Shown: one piece after another, positions 8,221 to 16,305 of the stretch
Position numbering within the stretch: the first letter of the stretch is position 1
How the letters are laid out: every line of letters starts with the position of its first letter
NCBI GenBank assembly: GCA_036269075.1
Contig: DATASX010000028.1
Location: 1 to 56,136 of the forward strand
Direction of reading: 5' to 3'
Length of the DNA: 56,136 nt
Origin: Sporichthyaceae bacterium
GTDB lineage: Bacteria; Actinomycetota; Actinomycetes; Sporichthyales; Sporichthyaceae
Made by a program: the position numbers and the translations under genes
The notes under the pieces: model-generated
Told to the model about the DNA's origin: nothing
The model's database searches: none
Seen by the model: only the letters and a program-made list of their open reading frames with translations

Positions 8221-9092
8221 CCAACTTCCCGTTGCCGTCGCCGGATCTGGTGAACCGCGCGACCGATCGGACCGGTCAGGCGACCCTCGACGTGTTGATC
8301 GCCGTCGGCATGCTCCTGCTGGTCGGCGCGGCCCTGCAACTGCGGCGGCGCTACGGGACCTGGGTACCGATGGCGATCGTCGTCGGCTCGACGGCGTCGG
8401 CGCTGATCGAGCCGCTGCCGGACATGGTCGCCGGGCTCTGGTACTTCGCGCCGGGGCAGCAGACGATCTACACCGCCTACGGGAACTCCTTGCCGTGGTG
8501 GACGTTCTTCAGCTACCCGGTCTGCTACGGCGGGTTCGGGCTGATCTTCTGGTGGCTGGTCGAGCGCGGCGCCGGCCGCCGGCGCTTGGCCATGCTCTGC
8601 GTGCCGATGGCGGTCTACCTGGCGGTCACCGAACTGTTCCTGATCAACAGCGTGCACCTGTACACCTACTACGGCCCGGGCGCGTTCCGGCTCGGGCACT
8701 TCCCGCTGTTCATCTGCCTGCTGAACACGACGATCGTGCTGTCGATCGGGACCGTCGGCGCGCGGCTGCGCCGATCGATGCCGACCCGCGAGCAGTTGCT
8801 GCCGGCGTTCTTCCTGCCGTTCGTCAGTATGGTCATCGGCTTGCTGCTGCTGCCCGCGGTGTTGTTCACGGTCCTGCACACCGCGCATCCGTCGCAGGGC
8901 CTCATCCGGGCGACGACGCTGGGGACCATGGGCCTGACCGTGGCGATGATGTACGTCGCCACCTTGTTCGTGCCGGCGACCGGCTTCGCGCCGATCCAGC
9001 CTCAGATCACGCCGTCCTCGGCGAGCCGGGTGATCTCCCCGCTCGACATTCCGAGCAGCTCCCCGAGCACCCACTCGTTGTCCTCACCGTAG
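8217..9092 (+). CDS. Seven-segment membrane protein, AveC-like
   Basis: The 291-residue protein has about seven hydrophobic segments. The loop IEPLPDMVAGLWYFAPGQQ, then YGNSLPWWTF, resembles the AveC family of actinobacterial membrane proteins, which includes the avermectin spirocyclase. The ATG at 8217 overlaps the P450 stop, so the two are coupled. The last 30 codons overlap the 3' end of the convergent CoA-transferase gene by 91 bp, and this tail shows no clear conservation. A membrane partner or a ring-forming or ring-isomerising enzyme acting with the P450 is possible. The AveC resemblance is from memory of the family and needs a profile search. Confidence 0.68.
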   Translation: MTNFPLPSPDLVNRATDRTGQATLDVLIAVGMLLLVGAALQLRRRYGTWVPMAIVVGSTASALIEPLPDMVAGLWYFAPGQQTIYTAYGNSLPWWTFFSYPVCYGGFGLIFWWLVERGAGRRRLAMLCVPMAVYLAVTELFLINSVHLYTYYGPGAFRLGHFPLFICLLNTTIVLSIGTVGARLRRSMPTREQLLPAFFLPFVSMVIGLLLLPAVLFTVLHTAHPSQGLIRATTLGTMGLTVAMMYVATLFVPATGFAPIQPQITPSSASRVISPLDIPSSSPSTHSLSSP

Positions 9093-11596
9093 CACGGCGC
9101 GGCCCGGTCGATCGGGCCGCCGATGTGGGCCGGGGTCTCCGCAAGCCGCACCGGGAACTCGGCCAACGGCCAACGGCCGATCTTCGTGCCGGTCACCTCG
9201 GTCAGCCAGTTCAGGTGCGCCAACTGCGGGTCGCGGTCGCACCGGTCACCGGCCGTTTGGCACACCCCGGCCGGAATTCCGTTGCCCTGCAGCAGATCCA
9301 TCAGTGGGTAGTCCGCGCGGCTGCTGGTCCAGTCGTTCAGCAGGCGGTCCAACTCGTCCTGTTGGGCCAAGCGCCCGGTGAGCGTCGCGAACCGGTCCGC
9401 GGTCGCCCAGCTCTGGCCGATCACCGTGGCCAGAGCGCGCCAGTGGGCGTCGGTCAAGCACGCGATCGCGATCCACCGGTCACCGCCGGCACAACGGTAG
9501 ATGCCATGCGGTGCCGCGTCGCCGGTCACCGACCGGTTGCCGGTCCGGGTCCACGGCCGGCCGGTGGCCGAGGCCTCGAGCACCGCGCCGCCGCTCAGGA
9601 AGATGCCGGACTCGGTCTGCGAGGCGTCGATCCACTGCCCGCGGCCGGTCCGGTCGCGGTAGTGCAGGGCAGCCAGCATCGCGGTCGCGAAGCTGTACGC
9701 GCCGATCCAGTCCAGGTATGAGTAGCCCCAGCCGGCGGGCATCGCCGGCTCCGGCAGCCCGGACATCTCCGAGACGCCGGACAACGCGGCAGCGATCGGG
9801 CCGACGGCACGCAGCCGGCCGTAACTGCCGGCGGTGCCCATGCCGGACTGCTGGGCGTAGATGATGTCGGGCTTGATCTCGCACAGGGCGCCGTAGCCCA
9901 GGCCCCAGCGGTCGAGCACACCCGGGGAGAAACCTTCGGCGACGATGTCGGAGATCGCGATCAGCCTGCGGGCGATCGCCAACCCCTCGGGATGCCGCAC
10001 GTTCAACGAGAGCCCGCGCTTGCCGGGGTTCTTGTTGTTGAACTGCCCGCCCATGTCCGGGTCGGTGACTCCGGGCAACGGTTCGGTGGCGGCGTCGCGG
10101 GCGGCGCGGCCGCCGACCGGGGCCATCGCCGCGATACGGGTGTCCGGGTTGGCCTTCCACTCGACCTTGATGCACTCGGCACCCAACGCCGTGAGGAACC
10201 GCGTGCCGCCGGCCGAGGCCAGGAACCAACTGAAGTCGAAGATCCGGACGCCGGACAGCGGGAAAGGCTTTCCGTGCGGGGAAAGCGGCGCGGTCTCGAC
10301 GCGCGGGGCCACGCTGATCGAGGCGCGCACTGGCTCGTCGTCCTCCTTGGCGAGCTCCTCGAGGATCGCTGCGGTGTCCTCGCCCAGCAGCGGGGCGCGG
10401 CGGCCGACCGTCCAGTGCGGCTCGGTGGAGATCCATTTGCTCACCGCGTAGGTGAAACTGCGGCCGGCCTCGGGGTGCTCGACACTGGCGAAGGTGCCGC
10501 GCGCCACCCAGTGCGGGTCGTCGACGTTCTCCCCCGGCTTGCGTAGCGGGGCACACACGACGCCGGCGTCCTGAGCCGCGAGCCACGGGAACGAGTCGTA
10601 GGTGTGCTTGTGGACGAACCGCGCCAACTGGTCGGTCAGCCGGGCCGTGCGGCTGCTGACCGCGGAACTGCCGGGAATGTTGCGGCCGCCCTCCGCGCCC
10701 GTCGAGTCCTCCAGGTCGACCGGCATGCCTTGCGCGGCAAGGAATTCGACGATCTGCGCCTCGTTCTTCGCCCCCATCGGCATCGTGATGACCCAGCGGC
10801 CGTCCTTGGTCGACGCGATCGTCGGAACCGTGGAGACCTTCTCGGCCGCGTGCCGACAGGTCTGGCGGTTCAACGGGGCGCGGCGGAAGACCCAGTTCAT
10901 CAGGTCGAGTTCGGTGCTCTTGGCGACCGCCTCGTGGACGGCGCAGGATACCGACTGTCCGGCCCCGGTCCGCTCCTGGTGGACGACCGCGGCCATGATC
11001 CCGATCATCATCTGCTCGCCGGCGATGACATAGGCGTTCCAGGCCGCGGGCGCGATCGGCGGCAGATCGTAGGTGCCGTCCGGCAACGGGTCGTAGCCGC
11101 AGTTCATCACCGGGCCGCCCAGGGCCAGGTGCACCAGGTCGCAACCCTGGTGGCCGGCCCACGGGCCGTCGTCGCCGAAGGGCGTCATCCGCGCGATCAC
11201 CAGCCGCGGGAACTTCGCGCGCAGCGCGGCCTCGCCCAACAGTTCGTGGCCCAGTGTCCAAGCCGCGTCGGCGCCGGCCAGCAGCAGAACGTCGGCGGTG
11301 CCGATCAGTTTCACCAACGTGTCGATGTCGGCCGCCGAGGCCGGGTCGACGACCAGCGAGCGCTTGCCCCGGTTGTGCTGCCAGAAGAACAGCGAGGTCT
11401 CCGGCGACGGCGAACCGGCGAACGGGCCGATGGCCCGGGTTCGGCTGCCCTGCGGTGACTCGATCTTGACGACGTCGGCACCGAGACCGGCCAACAGCAG
11501 GCCTGCATACGCGGCGGTCTCGTCGGCAAGCTCGACGACCCGCAGGCCGTCGAGAATCCCGGGGCCGTCGGTCCGGTCGGCGGAGGGGAGCGTCAT
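9002..11596 (-). CDS. Double-length CaiB/BaiF family CoA-transferase
   Basis: The 864-residue protein holds two complete CaiB/BaiF (type III CoA-transferase) copies. The first begins GILDGLRVVELADETAAYAG with GADVVKIESPQG. The second begins around residue 430 with LSGVRIFDFSWFLASAGGTR and ALGAECIKVEW. The C-terminal copy has the usual ...LGEL ending. Single-domain members are about 400 residues, so this is a tandem fusion. ATG 11596 is selected since family homology starts a few codons later; an upstream ATG would overlap operator 5. It transfers CoA between acids or removes it; the fusion may act as an internal dimer. It is apparently a single-gene unit. Confidence 0.9.
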   Translation of the reverse strand: MTLPSADRTDGPGILDGLRVVELADETAAYAGLLLAGLGADVVKIESPQGSRTRAIGPFAGSPSPETSLFFWQHNRGKRSLVVDPASAADIDTLVKLIGTADVLLLAGADAAWTLGHELLGEAALRAKFPRLVIARMTPFGDDGPWAGHQGCDLVHLALGGPVMNCGYDPLPDGTYDLPPIAPAAWNAYVIAGEQMMIGIMAAVVHQERTGAGQSVSCAVHEAVAKSTELDLMNWVFRRAPLNRQTCRHAAEKVSTVPTIASTKDGRWVITMPMGAKNEAQIVEFLAAQGMPVDLEDSTGAEGGRNIPGSSAVSSRTARLTDQLARFVHKHTYDSFPWLAAQDAGVVCAPLRKPGENVDDPHWVARGTFASVEHPEAGRSFTYAVSKWISTEPHWTVGRRAPLLGEDTAAILEELAKEDDEPVRASISVAPRVETAPLSPHGKPFPLSGVRIFDFSWFLASAGGTRFLTALGAECIKVEWKANPDTRIAAMAPVGGRAARDAATEPLPGVTDPDMGGQFNNKNPGKRGLSLNVRHPEGLAIARRLIAISDIVAEGFSPGVLDRWGLGYGALCEIKPDIIYAQQSGMGTAGSYGRLRAVGPIAAALSGVSEMSGLPEPAMPAGWGYSYLDWIGAYSFATAMLAALHYRDRTGRGQWIDASQTESGIFLSGGAVLEASATGRPWTRTGNRSVTGDAAPHGIYRCAGGDRWIAIACLTDAHWRALATVIGQSWATADRFATLTGRLAQQDELDRLLNDWTSSRADYPLMDLLQGNGIPAGVCQTAGDRCDRDPQLAHLNWLTEVTGTKIGRWPLAEFPVRLAETPAHIGGPIDRAAPCYGEDNEWVLGELLGMSSGEITRLAEDGVI

Positions 11597-11657
11597 GCGG
11601 ACACCGTCCGTCTCGTCAGCGCCGGGCTGTAGAGGCCGTGAGGCAATTCGGGAGAGC

Positions 11658-11677
11658 AATCAACATCAGTGTTGAGT
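11658..11677. promoter_or_regulatory. Cluster operator site 5
   Basis: AATCAACATCAGTGTTGAGT has near-perfect arms at N6 spacing. It lies in the 99-bp gap between the SMP-30 stop and the CaiB/BaiF start, giving the CoA-transferase gene its own regulated promoter. Confidence 0.75.
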
Positions 11678-11695
11678 GTAGTCGAAATTGCCGAT

Positions 11696-12547
11696 TCAGG
11701 CCAGACAGATCCGAGCCTGTGGGGAAGGCAGCCCGACGCACGGCGCAGGGGTCCGGAACACCGAACCGCCCTCCGGATCGGGATGCTCGGCGTTGCTGCC
11801 GCTGAGCACGTAGAGCGTGCGCAGGTCCGCGTCGCCGAAGCAGACCGAGGTGACCAGTTCGGCCGGGACGGCGATCTCGGCGCTCCGTCGACCCGATGCG
11901 TCCCAGGCGACCACGACGCCACCGCCGGCCATGGCCACCCACACCGAACCGTCGGCAGCGACCGCAAGACCGTCCGGCACCCCGGCGTACTCGCTGGTGT
12001 CCACGAAGCTCTCGTGCCCACCGTCGGCCAGGCGGTAGCGGCGGATCGCCCTGCGCGGGCTGTCCACGTGGTAGAGCCAGGTGTCCGTCGGGTCGGCCCC
12101 GAGCCCGTTGCTGATCAGGACGTCGTCGGCGAGCACGTCGAAATGGCCGTCGAGGTCGATCCGGTAGAGCCGGCCGCGCTGCGAGCCGTCGTGCACGACC
12201 GGCACCGATCCGACGTAGAGCCGCCCGGCCCGGTCCGCGGTGAGGTCGTTGAAGAACTGCTCGTCGGCCGCGGTCTCGTGCAGAACCGAGCCGGTGCCGT
12301 CGAAGTGTTTGTGGGACACGTTGCGGCCGCTGACGACCAGACCGCCCGCAACGTGCGGGACCAGGCCGCCGATCCCCTTGCGATGCGGCAGCACGGTCAC
12401 CGGATGTTCGGCGCCGGGACGCAACGCGTGCACTCCCCCGGCGCCGAGCATGTCGCTGAACAACAGGCCTTGCTCGGGATGCCAGCGGCCACCCTCGAGC
12501 AGCCCGTATCCGGATGCAACCCGGGTCAGCGCCGTCGAGGTCGGCAT
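11696..12547 (-). CDS. SMP-30/gluconolactonase/LRE family hydrolase
   Basis: The 283-residue beta-propeller type protein has repeated blades, including the opening LLEGGRWHPEQGLLFSDM, FFNDLTADRAGRLYVG, and VPDGLAVAADGSVWVAM. The E in LEGG, N in FNDL and D in PDGLA fall where the divalent-metal ligands of SMP-30 lactonases sit. No signal peptide is seen, so it acts in the cytoplasm. It is divergent from an acyl-CoA ligase with operator 6 between. The likely role is hydrolysis of a lactone, which would fit a preceding Baeyer-Villiger type oxygenation; the substrate is inferred only. Confidence 0.88.
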   Translation of the reverse strand: MPTSTALTRVASGYGLLEGGRWHPEQGLLFSDMLGAGGVHALRPGAEHPVTVLPHRKGIGGLVPHVAGGLVVSGRNVSHKHFDGTGSVLHETAADEQFFNDLTADRAGRLYVGSVPVVHDGSQRGRLYRIDLDGHFDVLADDVLISNGLGADPTDTWLYHVDSPRRAIRRYRLADGGHESFVDTSEYAGVPDGLAVAADGSVWVAMAGGGVVVAWDASGRRSAEIAVPAELVTSVCFGDADLRTLYVLSGSNAEHPDPEGGSVFRTPAPCVGLPSPQARICLA

Positions 12548-12608
12548 CGATCGACTCCTTGCAGAATGCTCCGCTGTTTCCGCGAGAGTCCCATCGGGAA
12601 TCCGACCC

Positions 12609-12628
12609 TGTCAACACGAGTGATGATT
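12609..12628. promoter_or_regulatory. Cluster operator site 6
   Basis: TGTCAACACGAGTGATGATT has a perfect left arm and 4 of 6 core bases in the right arm. It sits in the divergent SMP-30/ligase promoter, immediately before or overlapping the ligase start. Confidence 0.65.
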
Positions 12629-12644
12629 GGATAACCTTACGGTC

Positions 12645-14195
12645 GTGTACGAGTTCGCCGACCTCGAGGTGCGGACCACGCCCCAGGTGCTCGCGGCCGT
12701 TGCCGAGCACTGTCCGGACCGACTGTTCGTCGTGGCCGAGGACGGGTCGGCGACCTACGCGACGGCCGCACGGACTGCCGTCGCCCTGGCCGGCCGACTG
12801 CGTGCCGTCGGCGTGCGACCGGGCGATCGGGTCGGTGTCGCGTTGCCGAACGGGGTGCGGTGGTGCCTGGCGTTGCTGGCCGCCCACGTGCTCGGCGCGA
12901 GCGCGCTTCCGTTGAACACCTGGCAACGACCCGCCGAGACCGCGGGCGTGCTGCGGCGGGCGCAGCCGCGGGTGGTCGTCACCGACACCGAGATCGCCGC
13001 GCGCATCGGACTGACCACGGACCTGGTGTTCTGCGAACGGGGCGACGAGGTAACCGAAGTAACCGAAGCAACCGCTCTGGACGAGGCGATTTCCGCACTG
13101 CGGACCGCGCCGACCCGCGAGGACGACGACGCCCTGGTGCTGTTCACCAGCGGGAGCACCGCCGAGCCCAAGGCGGTCCGGCTCGGCCAGGCCGGCCTGG
13201 TCCGCACCGGACACGCGATCGGCGAGCGGCAAGGGGTGCGCGCGGACGACCGGATCTGGTTCGCGCTACCGCTGTTCTTCGTGTTCGGCTGCTCGAACGC
13301 CTTGCCCAACGCGCTGACTCACGCGGCGACCCTGTGTCTGCAGGAGCGGTTCGAGCCCGCGGCCGCGCTGGAATTCCTGGAACGCCATCGCTGCACCGTC
13401 TACTACGGCGTCGCGTCGATCACCCGGGCGTTGGTCGCCTGCCCGGACCTGCCACGCCGGGACATCTCGGGACTGCGTACCGGAACCGCGAACGCCACCG
13501 CCGAGGATCTGCGCCTGGCGATCGAGGTGCTCGGCGTGCGCGAGGTGTGCAACGCCTACGGGATGACCGAGGGCCACGGCCACACGACGATCACCGCGCA
13601 CACCGACCCGCCGGAGGTCCGCATGGCCTGCCAGGGCACGCCGCTGCCGACGCAGGAGGTGCGCATCGTCGACGACGCCGGGGTTCCGGTGCCGGTCGGT
13701 ACCGTGGGGCACGTCCGGATCCGCGGGGTGATCACGCCCGGCTACCTGGACAACCCGAAACTGAACAACGCGGCGTTCGACGCCGACGGCTGGTTCCGCA
13801 CCGGCGATCTCGGCGCGCTCGACGAGCACGGCCGCCTGCGCTTCGTCGGGCGCAGCGGGGAGATGATCAAGGCCAAGGGCATCAACGTCTCACCGAGTGA
13901 GGTCGAGGCCGTGCTCGGGACTCATCCCGACGTGGCCGAGGCGTTCGTGTTCGCGGTCGACCTGGCGACCGGCGATCAGGCCGTGGGTTGTGTGCTGATC
14001 GCGGAACAGCCTGCGGTCGATCCCGAGAAGCTGATCGATGTCGTGGTCGAATGGGCCCGGGACCGCATGTCGAGCTACAAGGTGCCGACTCGCCTGTGGG
14101 TGCGCGACCGCGCGGCGTTGCCGTTGACGGCGACCGGGAAGGTCTCGAAACGGCTGCTCCGCGAACAGGTGAGCGCGGAGCCTTTGGCTGACTGA
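12645..14195 (+). CDS. Acyl-CoA synthetase (AMP-binding) 1
   Basis: The ANL-superfamily ligase is 516 residues from GTG 12645, or 522 from TTG 12627. Motifs are the P-loop-like LFTSGSTAEPKAV, the A5 motif NAYGMTEGHG, TGDLGALDEHG (ATP ribose Asp), the hinge region RSGEMIKAKGINVSPSEVE, and the C-terminal catalytic Lys in TATGKVSKR. It activates a carboxylic acid as an acyl-AMP and then an acyl-CoA. The start is uncertain: no clear Shine-Dalgarno is seen and operator 6 overlaps the TTG, so a leaderless or very short-leader mRNA is plausible. It is convergent with the ferredoxin reductase gene, with only 3 bp between stops. Confidence 0.92.
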   Translation: MYEFADLEVRTTPQVLAAVAEHCPDRLFVVAEDGSATYATAARTAVALAGRLRAVGVRPGDRVGVALPNGVRWCLALLAAHVLGASALPLNTWQRPAETAGVLRRAQPRVVVTDTEIAARIGLTTDLVFCERGDEVTEVTEATALDEAISALRTAPTREDDDALVLFTSGSTAEPKAVRLGQAGLVRTGHAIGERQGVRADDRIWFALPLFFVFGCSNALPNALTHAATLCLQERFEPAAALEFLERHRCTVYYGVASITRALVACPDLPRRDISGLRTGTANATAEDLRLAIEVLGVREVCNAYGMTEGHGHTTITAHTDPPEVRMACQGTPLPTQEVRIVDDAGVPVPVGTVGHVRIRGVITPGYLDNPKLNNAAFDADGWFRTGDLGALDEHGRLRFVGRSGEMIKAKGINVSPSEVEAVLGTHPDVAEAFVFAVDLATGDQAVGCVLIAEQPAVDPEKLIDVVVEWARDRMSSYKVPTRLWVRDRAALPLTATGKVSKRLLREQVSAEPLAD

Positions 14196-14198
14196 CCG

Positions 14199-15422
14199 TC
14201 AGAACACCAGCAGGGACTTCGCCGAGAACCCTGCTTCGCCCACCGTTTCCGGCCCCACCGCGACCCCGGCGGCCAGGATCTTACGGGCCGTCAGATGTTC
14301 CTTGACCTGGTTGACCGACTCCACGCCGACCAGGCGGCCGCCCGCGAAGCACCACACGGAGAAGGCACCTTGGTCCACCGCCCCGACGGTCACCGTCGTG
14401 TCGTGACCCTGCGTCAGGCCGGCGATCTGCAACTTGACGTCGCCCTGGTCGGACCAGAACCAGGGCACGGCGCAGTACGGCTCGCTGCGCCCCACGATGT
14501 CACGGGCCGCGCACCGCGCCTGCTCCACGGCGTTCTGCACGGATTCCAGCCGCACGGCCGAACCACCGGCCCAGCGGCTCGGGGCGCGCGCGCAGTCGCC
14601 GACCGCGTAGACGGCGGCGTCGGAAGTGCGCAGGAACTCGTCGACCAGGATGCCGTTGTCGGTGGCCAGCCCGGCCGCACCGGCCAGAGCGTCCTCGGCC
14701 AGTGCGCCGACGCCGAGCACGACCAGGTCCGCGGGCAACTGCTCCCCGCTGGTGGTCGCCACCGCGGTGACCTGTCCGCCCGTGCCGAGCAACTCCGTGA
14801 CGCTTGCGGACAGTTCGACGCGAACCCCGCGAGTGCGGTGCGACTGGAGCAGGAACTCGGCGGTGGCCGCGCTGAGCACCCGGCCCATCAGCCGCGGGGC
14901 GAGTTCGAGCACCGTGGTGGTACGGCCCATCGCCGCGGCGGTGGCGGCGACCTCCAGGCCGATGAACCCGCCGCCCACGACGACCACGTGGCCCGCTGCC
15001 TCGAGCCGCTCGCGCATCGCCTCGGCCTCGGCCAAGGTGCGCAGCGACAGCACGCCGGCCAGGTCTCGACCGGGCAGGACGATCTCGCGGTGCCTGCCGC
15101 CGGTGGCCAGGACCAGCACGTCGTAGCCCATGACCTCGCCGTCGGACAGCCGGATCTTGCGGGCGGCTCGGTCGATCGACTCGACGCTCCGGCCGCGATG
15201 CAGTTCCACGCCTGCCTCGGCGAACCACGACTGCGCCCGCAGGAAAAGGCGTTCCCGGGTGACCGAGCCGGCCAGGTGCGCCTTCGACAGCGGCGGGCGC
15301 TGATAGGGCAGGTGCTCCTCGGCGCCGATCATCACGATGTTGCCGGCGAACCCCTCCTCACGCAGCGAGGCGGCGACCTGGCAGCCGGCCTGGCCGCCGC
15401 CGACGATCACGACGTCGGTCAT
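14199..15422 (-). CDS. FAD-dependent ferredoxin reductase
   Basis: This 407-residue enzyme of the putidaredoxin reductase/rubredoxin reductase type has an N-terminal FAD motif VIVGGGQAGCQVAASL, a central NAD-binding motif VVVGGGFIGLEVAATA (about residue 150), and the second FAD contact YAVGDCARAP (about 275). ATG 15422 is used; its start overlaps the ferredoxin stop by 4 bp. The ferredoxin/reductase pair most likely delivers NAD(P)H electrons to the P450 at 7.06 kb, which is under the same operator type. It could also serve the Rieske ferredoxin encoded upstream in the same operon. Confidence 0.93.
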   Translation of the reverse strand: MTDVVIVGGGQAGCQVAASLREEGFAGNIVMIGAEEHLPYQRPPLSKAHLAGSVTRERLFLRAQSWFAEAGVELHRGRSVESIDRAARKIRLSDGEVMGYDVLVLATGGRHREIVLPGRDLAGVLSLRTLAEAEAMRERLEAAGHVVVVGGGFIGLEVAATAAAMGRTTTVLELAPRLMGRVLSAATAEFLLQSHRTRGVRVELSASVTELLGTGGQVTAVATTSGEQLPADLVVLGVGALAEDALAGAAGLATDNGILVDEFLRTSDAAVYAVGDCARAPSRWAGGSAVRLESVQNAVEQARCAARDIVGRSEPYCAVPWFWSDQGDVKLQIAGLTQGHDTTVTVGAVDQGAFSVWCFAGGRLVGVESVNQVKEHLTARKILAAGVAVGPETVGEAGFSAKSLLVF

Positions 15423-15739
15423 TCCTGCCTCGGGGCGACTCGGACGACCAAGCCGTCGGTGGCCGAGGTCATGAGCAACTGGCACGACAGCCGGCTGTTC
15501 GACTCGCGCGGTGCGGCGACGAAACCGAGCATGTCCTCCTCCTCGTCGCCGATGGGCGGCAGTGCGTCGAGCGGGCCGTCCTCGACGTAGACATGGCAGG
15601 TGGCGCAGGCCATCTCGCCGCCGCAGACGGCGAGGATCTCGTGGACGCCGTTGGCGGTCGCGACCTGCATGACCGAGGTCCCCTCGGCCGCGTCGAGCAC
15701 TGTGTCGAATCCGGCCCGACGCAGCGTCACTTTCGGCAT
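15419..15739 (-). CDS. [2Fe-2S] ferredoxin, adrenodoxin/putidaredoxin type
   Basis: The 106-residue protein has the cluster ligands CGGEMACATC and a fourth Cys in RLSCQLLM, the C-x5-C-x2-C...C pattern of vertebrate-type ferredoxins. The following acidic segment DEEEDML is where such ferredoxins dock with reductase and P450. The gene overlaps the reductase start by 4 bp. It is the expected electron carrier between that reductase and the class I P450. Confidence 0.94.
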   Translation of the reverse strand: MPKVTLRRAGFDTVLDAAEGTSVMQVATANGVHEILAVCGGEMACATCHVYVEDGPLDALPPIGDEEEDMLGFVAAPRESNSRLSCQLLMTSATDGLVVRVAPRQE

Positions 15740-15784
15740 TCGAGCACCCCGTATCCGCTCACGAACCCGTCTGTTCGCTTGTGC

Positions 15785-15806
15785 TCCTCGCTCGTTCCTC
15801 GCTCGT
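15785..15806. repeat. 11-bp tandem repeat in the ferredoxin/Rieske gap
   Basis: TCCTCGCTCGT occurs twice in direct tandem inside the 85-bp gap between the Rieske and [2Fe-2S] ferredoxin genes. A looser relative (CTCGCAAGCTCGCTCACG) occurs near 44618. It may belong to a dispersed actinobacterial repeat; no function is claimed. Confidence 0.6.
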
Positions 15807-15824
15807 CGCAGTCACTCACGAAGT

Positions 15825-16133
15825 TCAGATCTCCACGTAGATGTCGGCGCCGTCGAGGCTCACCGGGTAGGTGGGCACGGGCTCGGTGGCGGGCAGGCCG
15901 TCGGGCTTGCCGGTGCGCACGTCGAAGCACGAGCCGTGCGCCGGGCAGATGACCTCGCAGCCGTCGAGGTCTCCGTCGGAAAGCTCGATCTCCTCGTGGC
16001 TGCACAGGTCGCCGATCGCATGCACAGCGCCGTCGTCCAACCGCGCCAGGCACACCGGCACACCGGCCACCTCGACCCGGCGCAGCGTCCCTGTCGGCAG
16101 GTCGTCGGTCGTCCCGACCAGATGTCTCATCAC
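15825..16133 (-). CDS. Rieske-type [2Fe-2S] ferredoxin
   Basis: The 102-residue single-domain Rieske protein has CSH in DLCSHEEIEL (about residue 44) and CPAHGSCFD (about 63), giving the C-x-H...C-x2-H ligand pattern of oxygenase ferredoxins. The GTG-ATG start pair follows AAGGTGG. It is first in the operon Rieske, ferredoxin, reductase, divergent from the CoA-transferase homologue across operators 7 and 8. No Rieske oxygenase subunit is in the window, so its partner may be the P450, the PF10118 protein or an enzyme outside. Confidence 0.93.
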   Translation of the reverse strand: MMRHLVGTTDDLPTGTLRRVEVAGVPVCLARLDDGAVHAIGDLCSHEEIELSDGDLDGCEVICPAHGSCFDVRTGKPDGLPATEPVPTYPVSLDGADIYVEI

Positions 16134-16186
16134 GCCACCTTAGGTGCGGTCCGCCTTTCATCGACTTTGGCATCAAGACATCCCCA

Positions 16187-16206
16187 AGTCAACTCTGGTG
16201 TTGACA
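16187..16206. promoter_or_regulatory. Cluster operator site 7 (perfect core)
   Basis: AGTCAACTCTGGTGTTGACA has perfect GTCAAC and GTTGAC arms around N6. It is 54 bp upstream of the Rieske start and shares the divergent promoter with site 8. Confidence 0.8.
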
Positions 16207-16253
16207 CGGCCGCACATCCCCTTGTCCAGCAAGAAGGACTGTCCTGCAATATC

Positions 16254-16273
16254 AGTCAACACGAGTATTGACA
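16254..16273. promoter_or_regulatory. Cluster operator site 8
   Basis: AGTCAACACGAGTATTGACA has one core mismatch. It is 33 bp before the ATG of the CoA-transferase homologue; its centre is 67 bp from that of site 7. Confidence 0.78.
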
Positions 16274-16305
16274 GCAGCCTCCGGAGGCTGGGAATCTCGC
16301 GTGCG

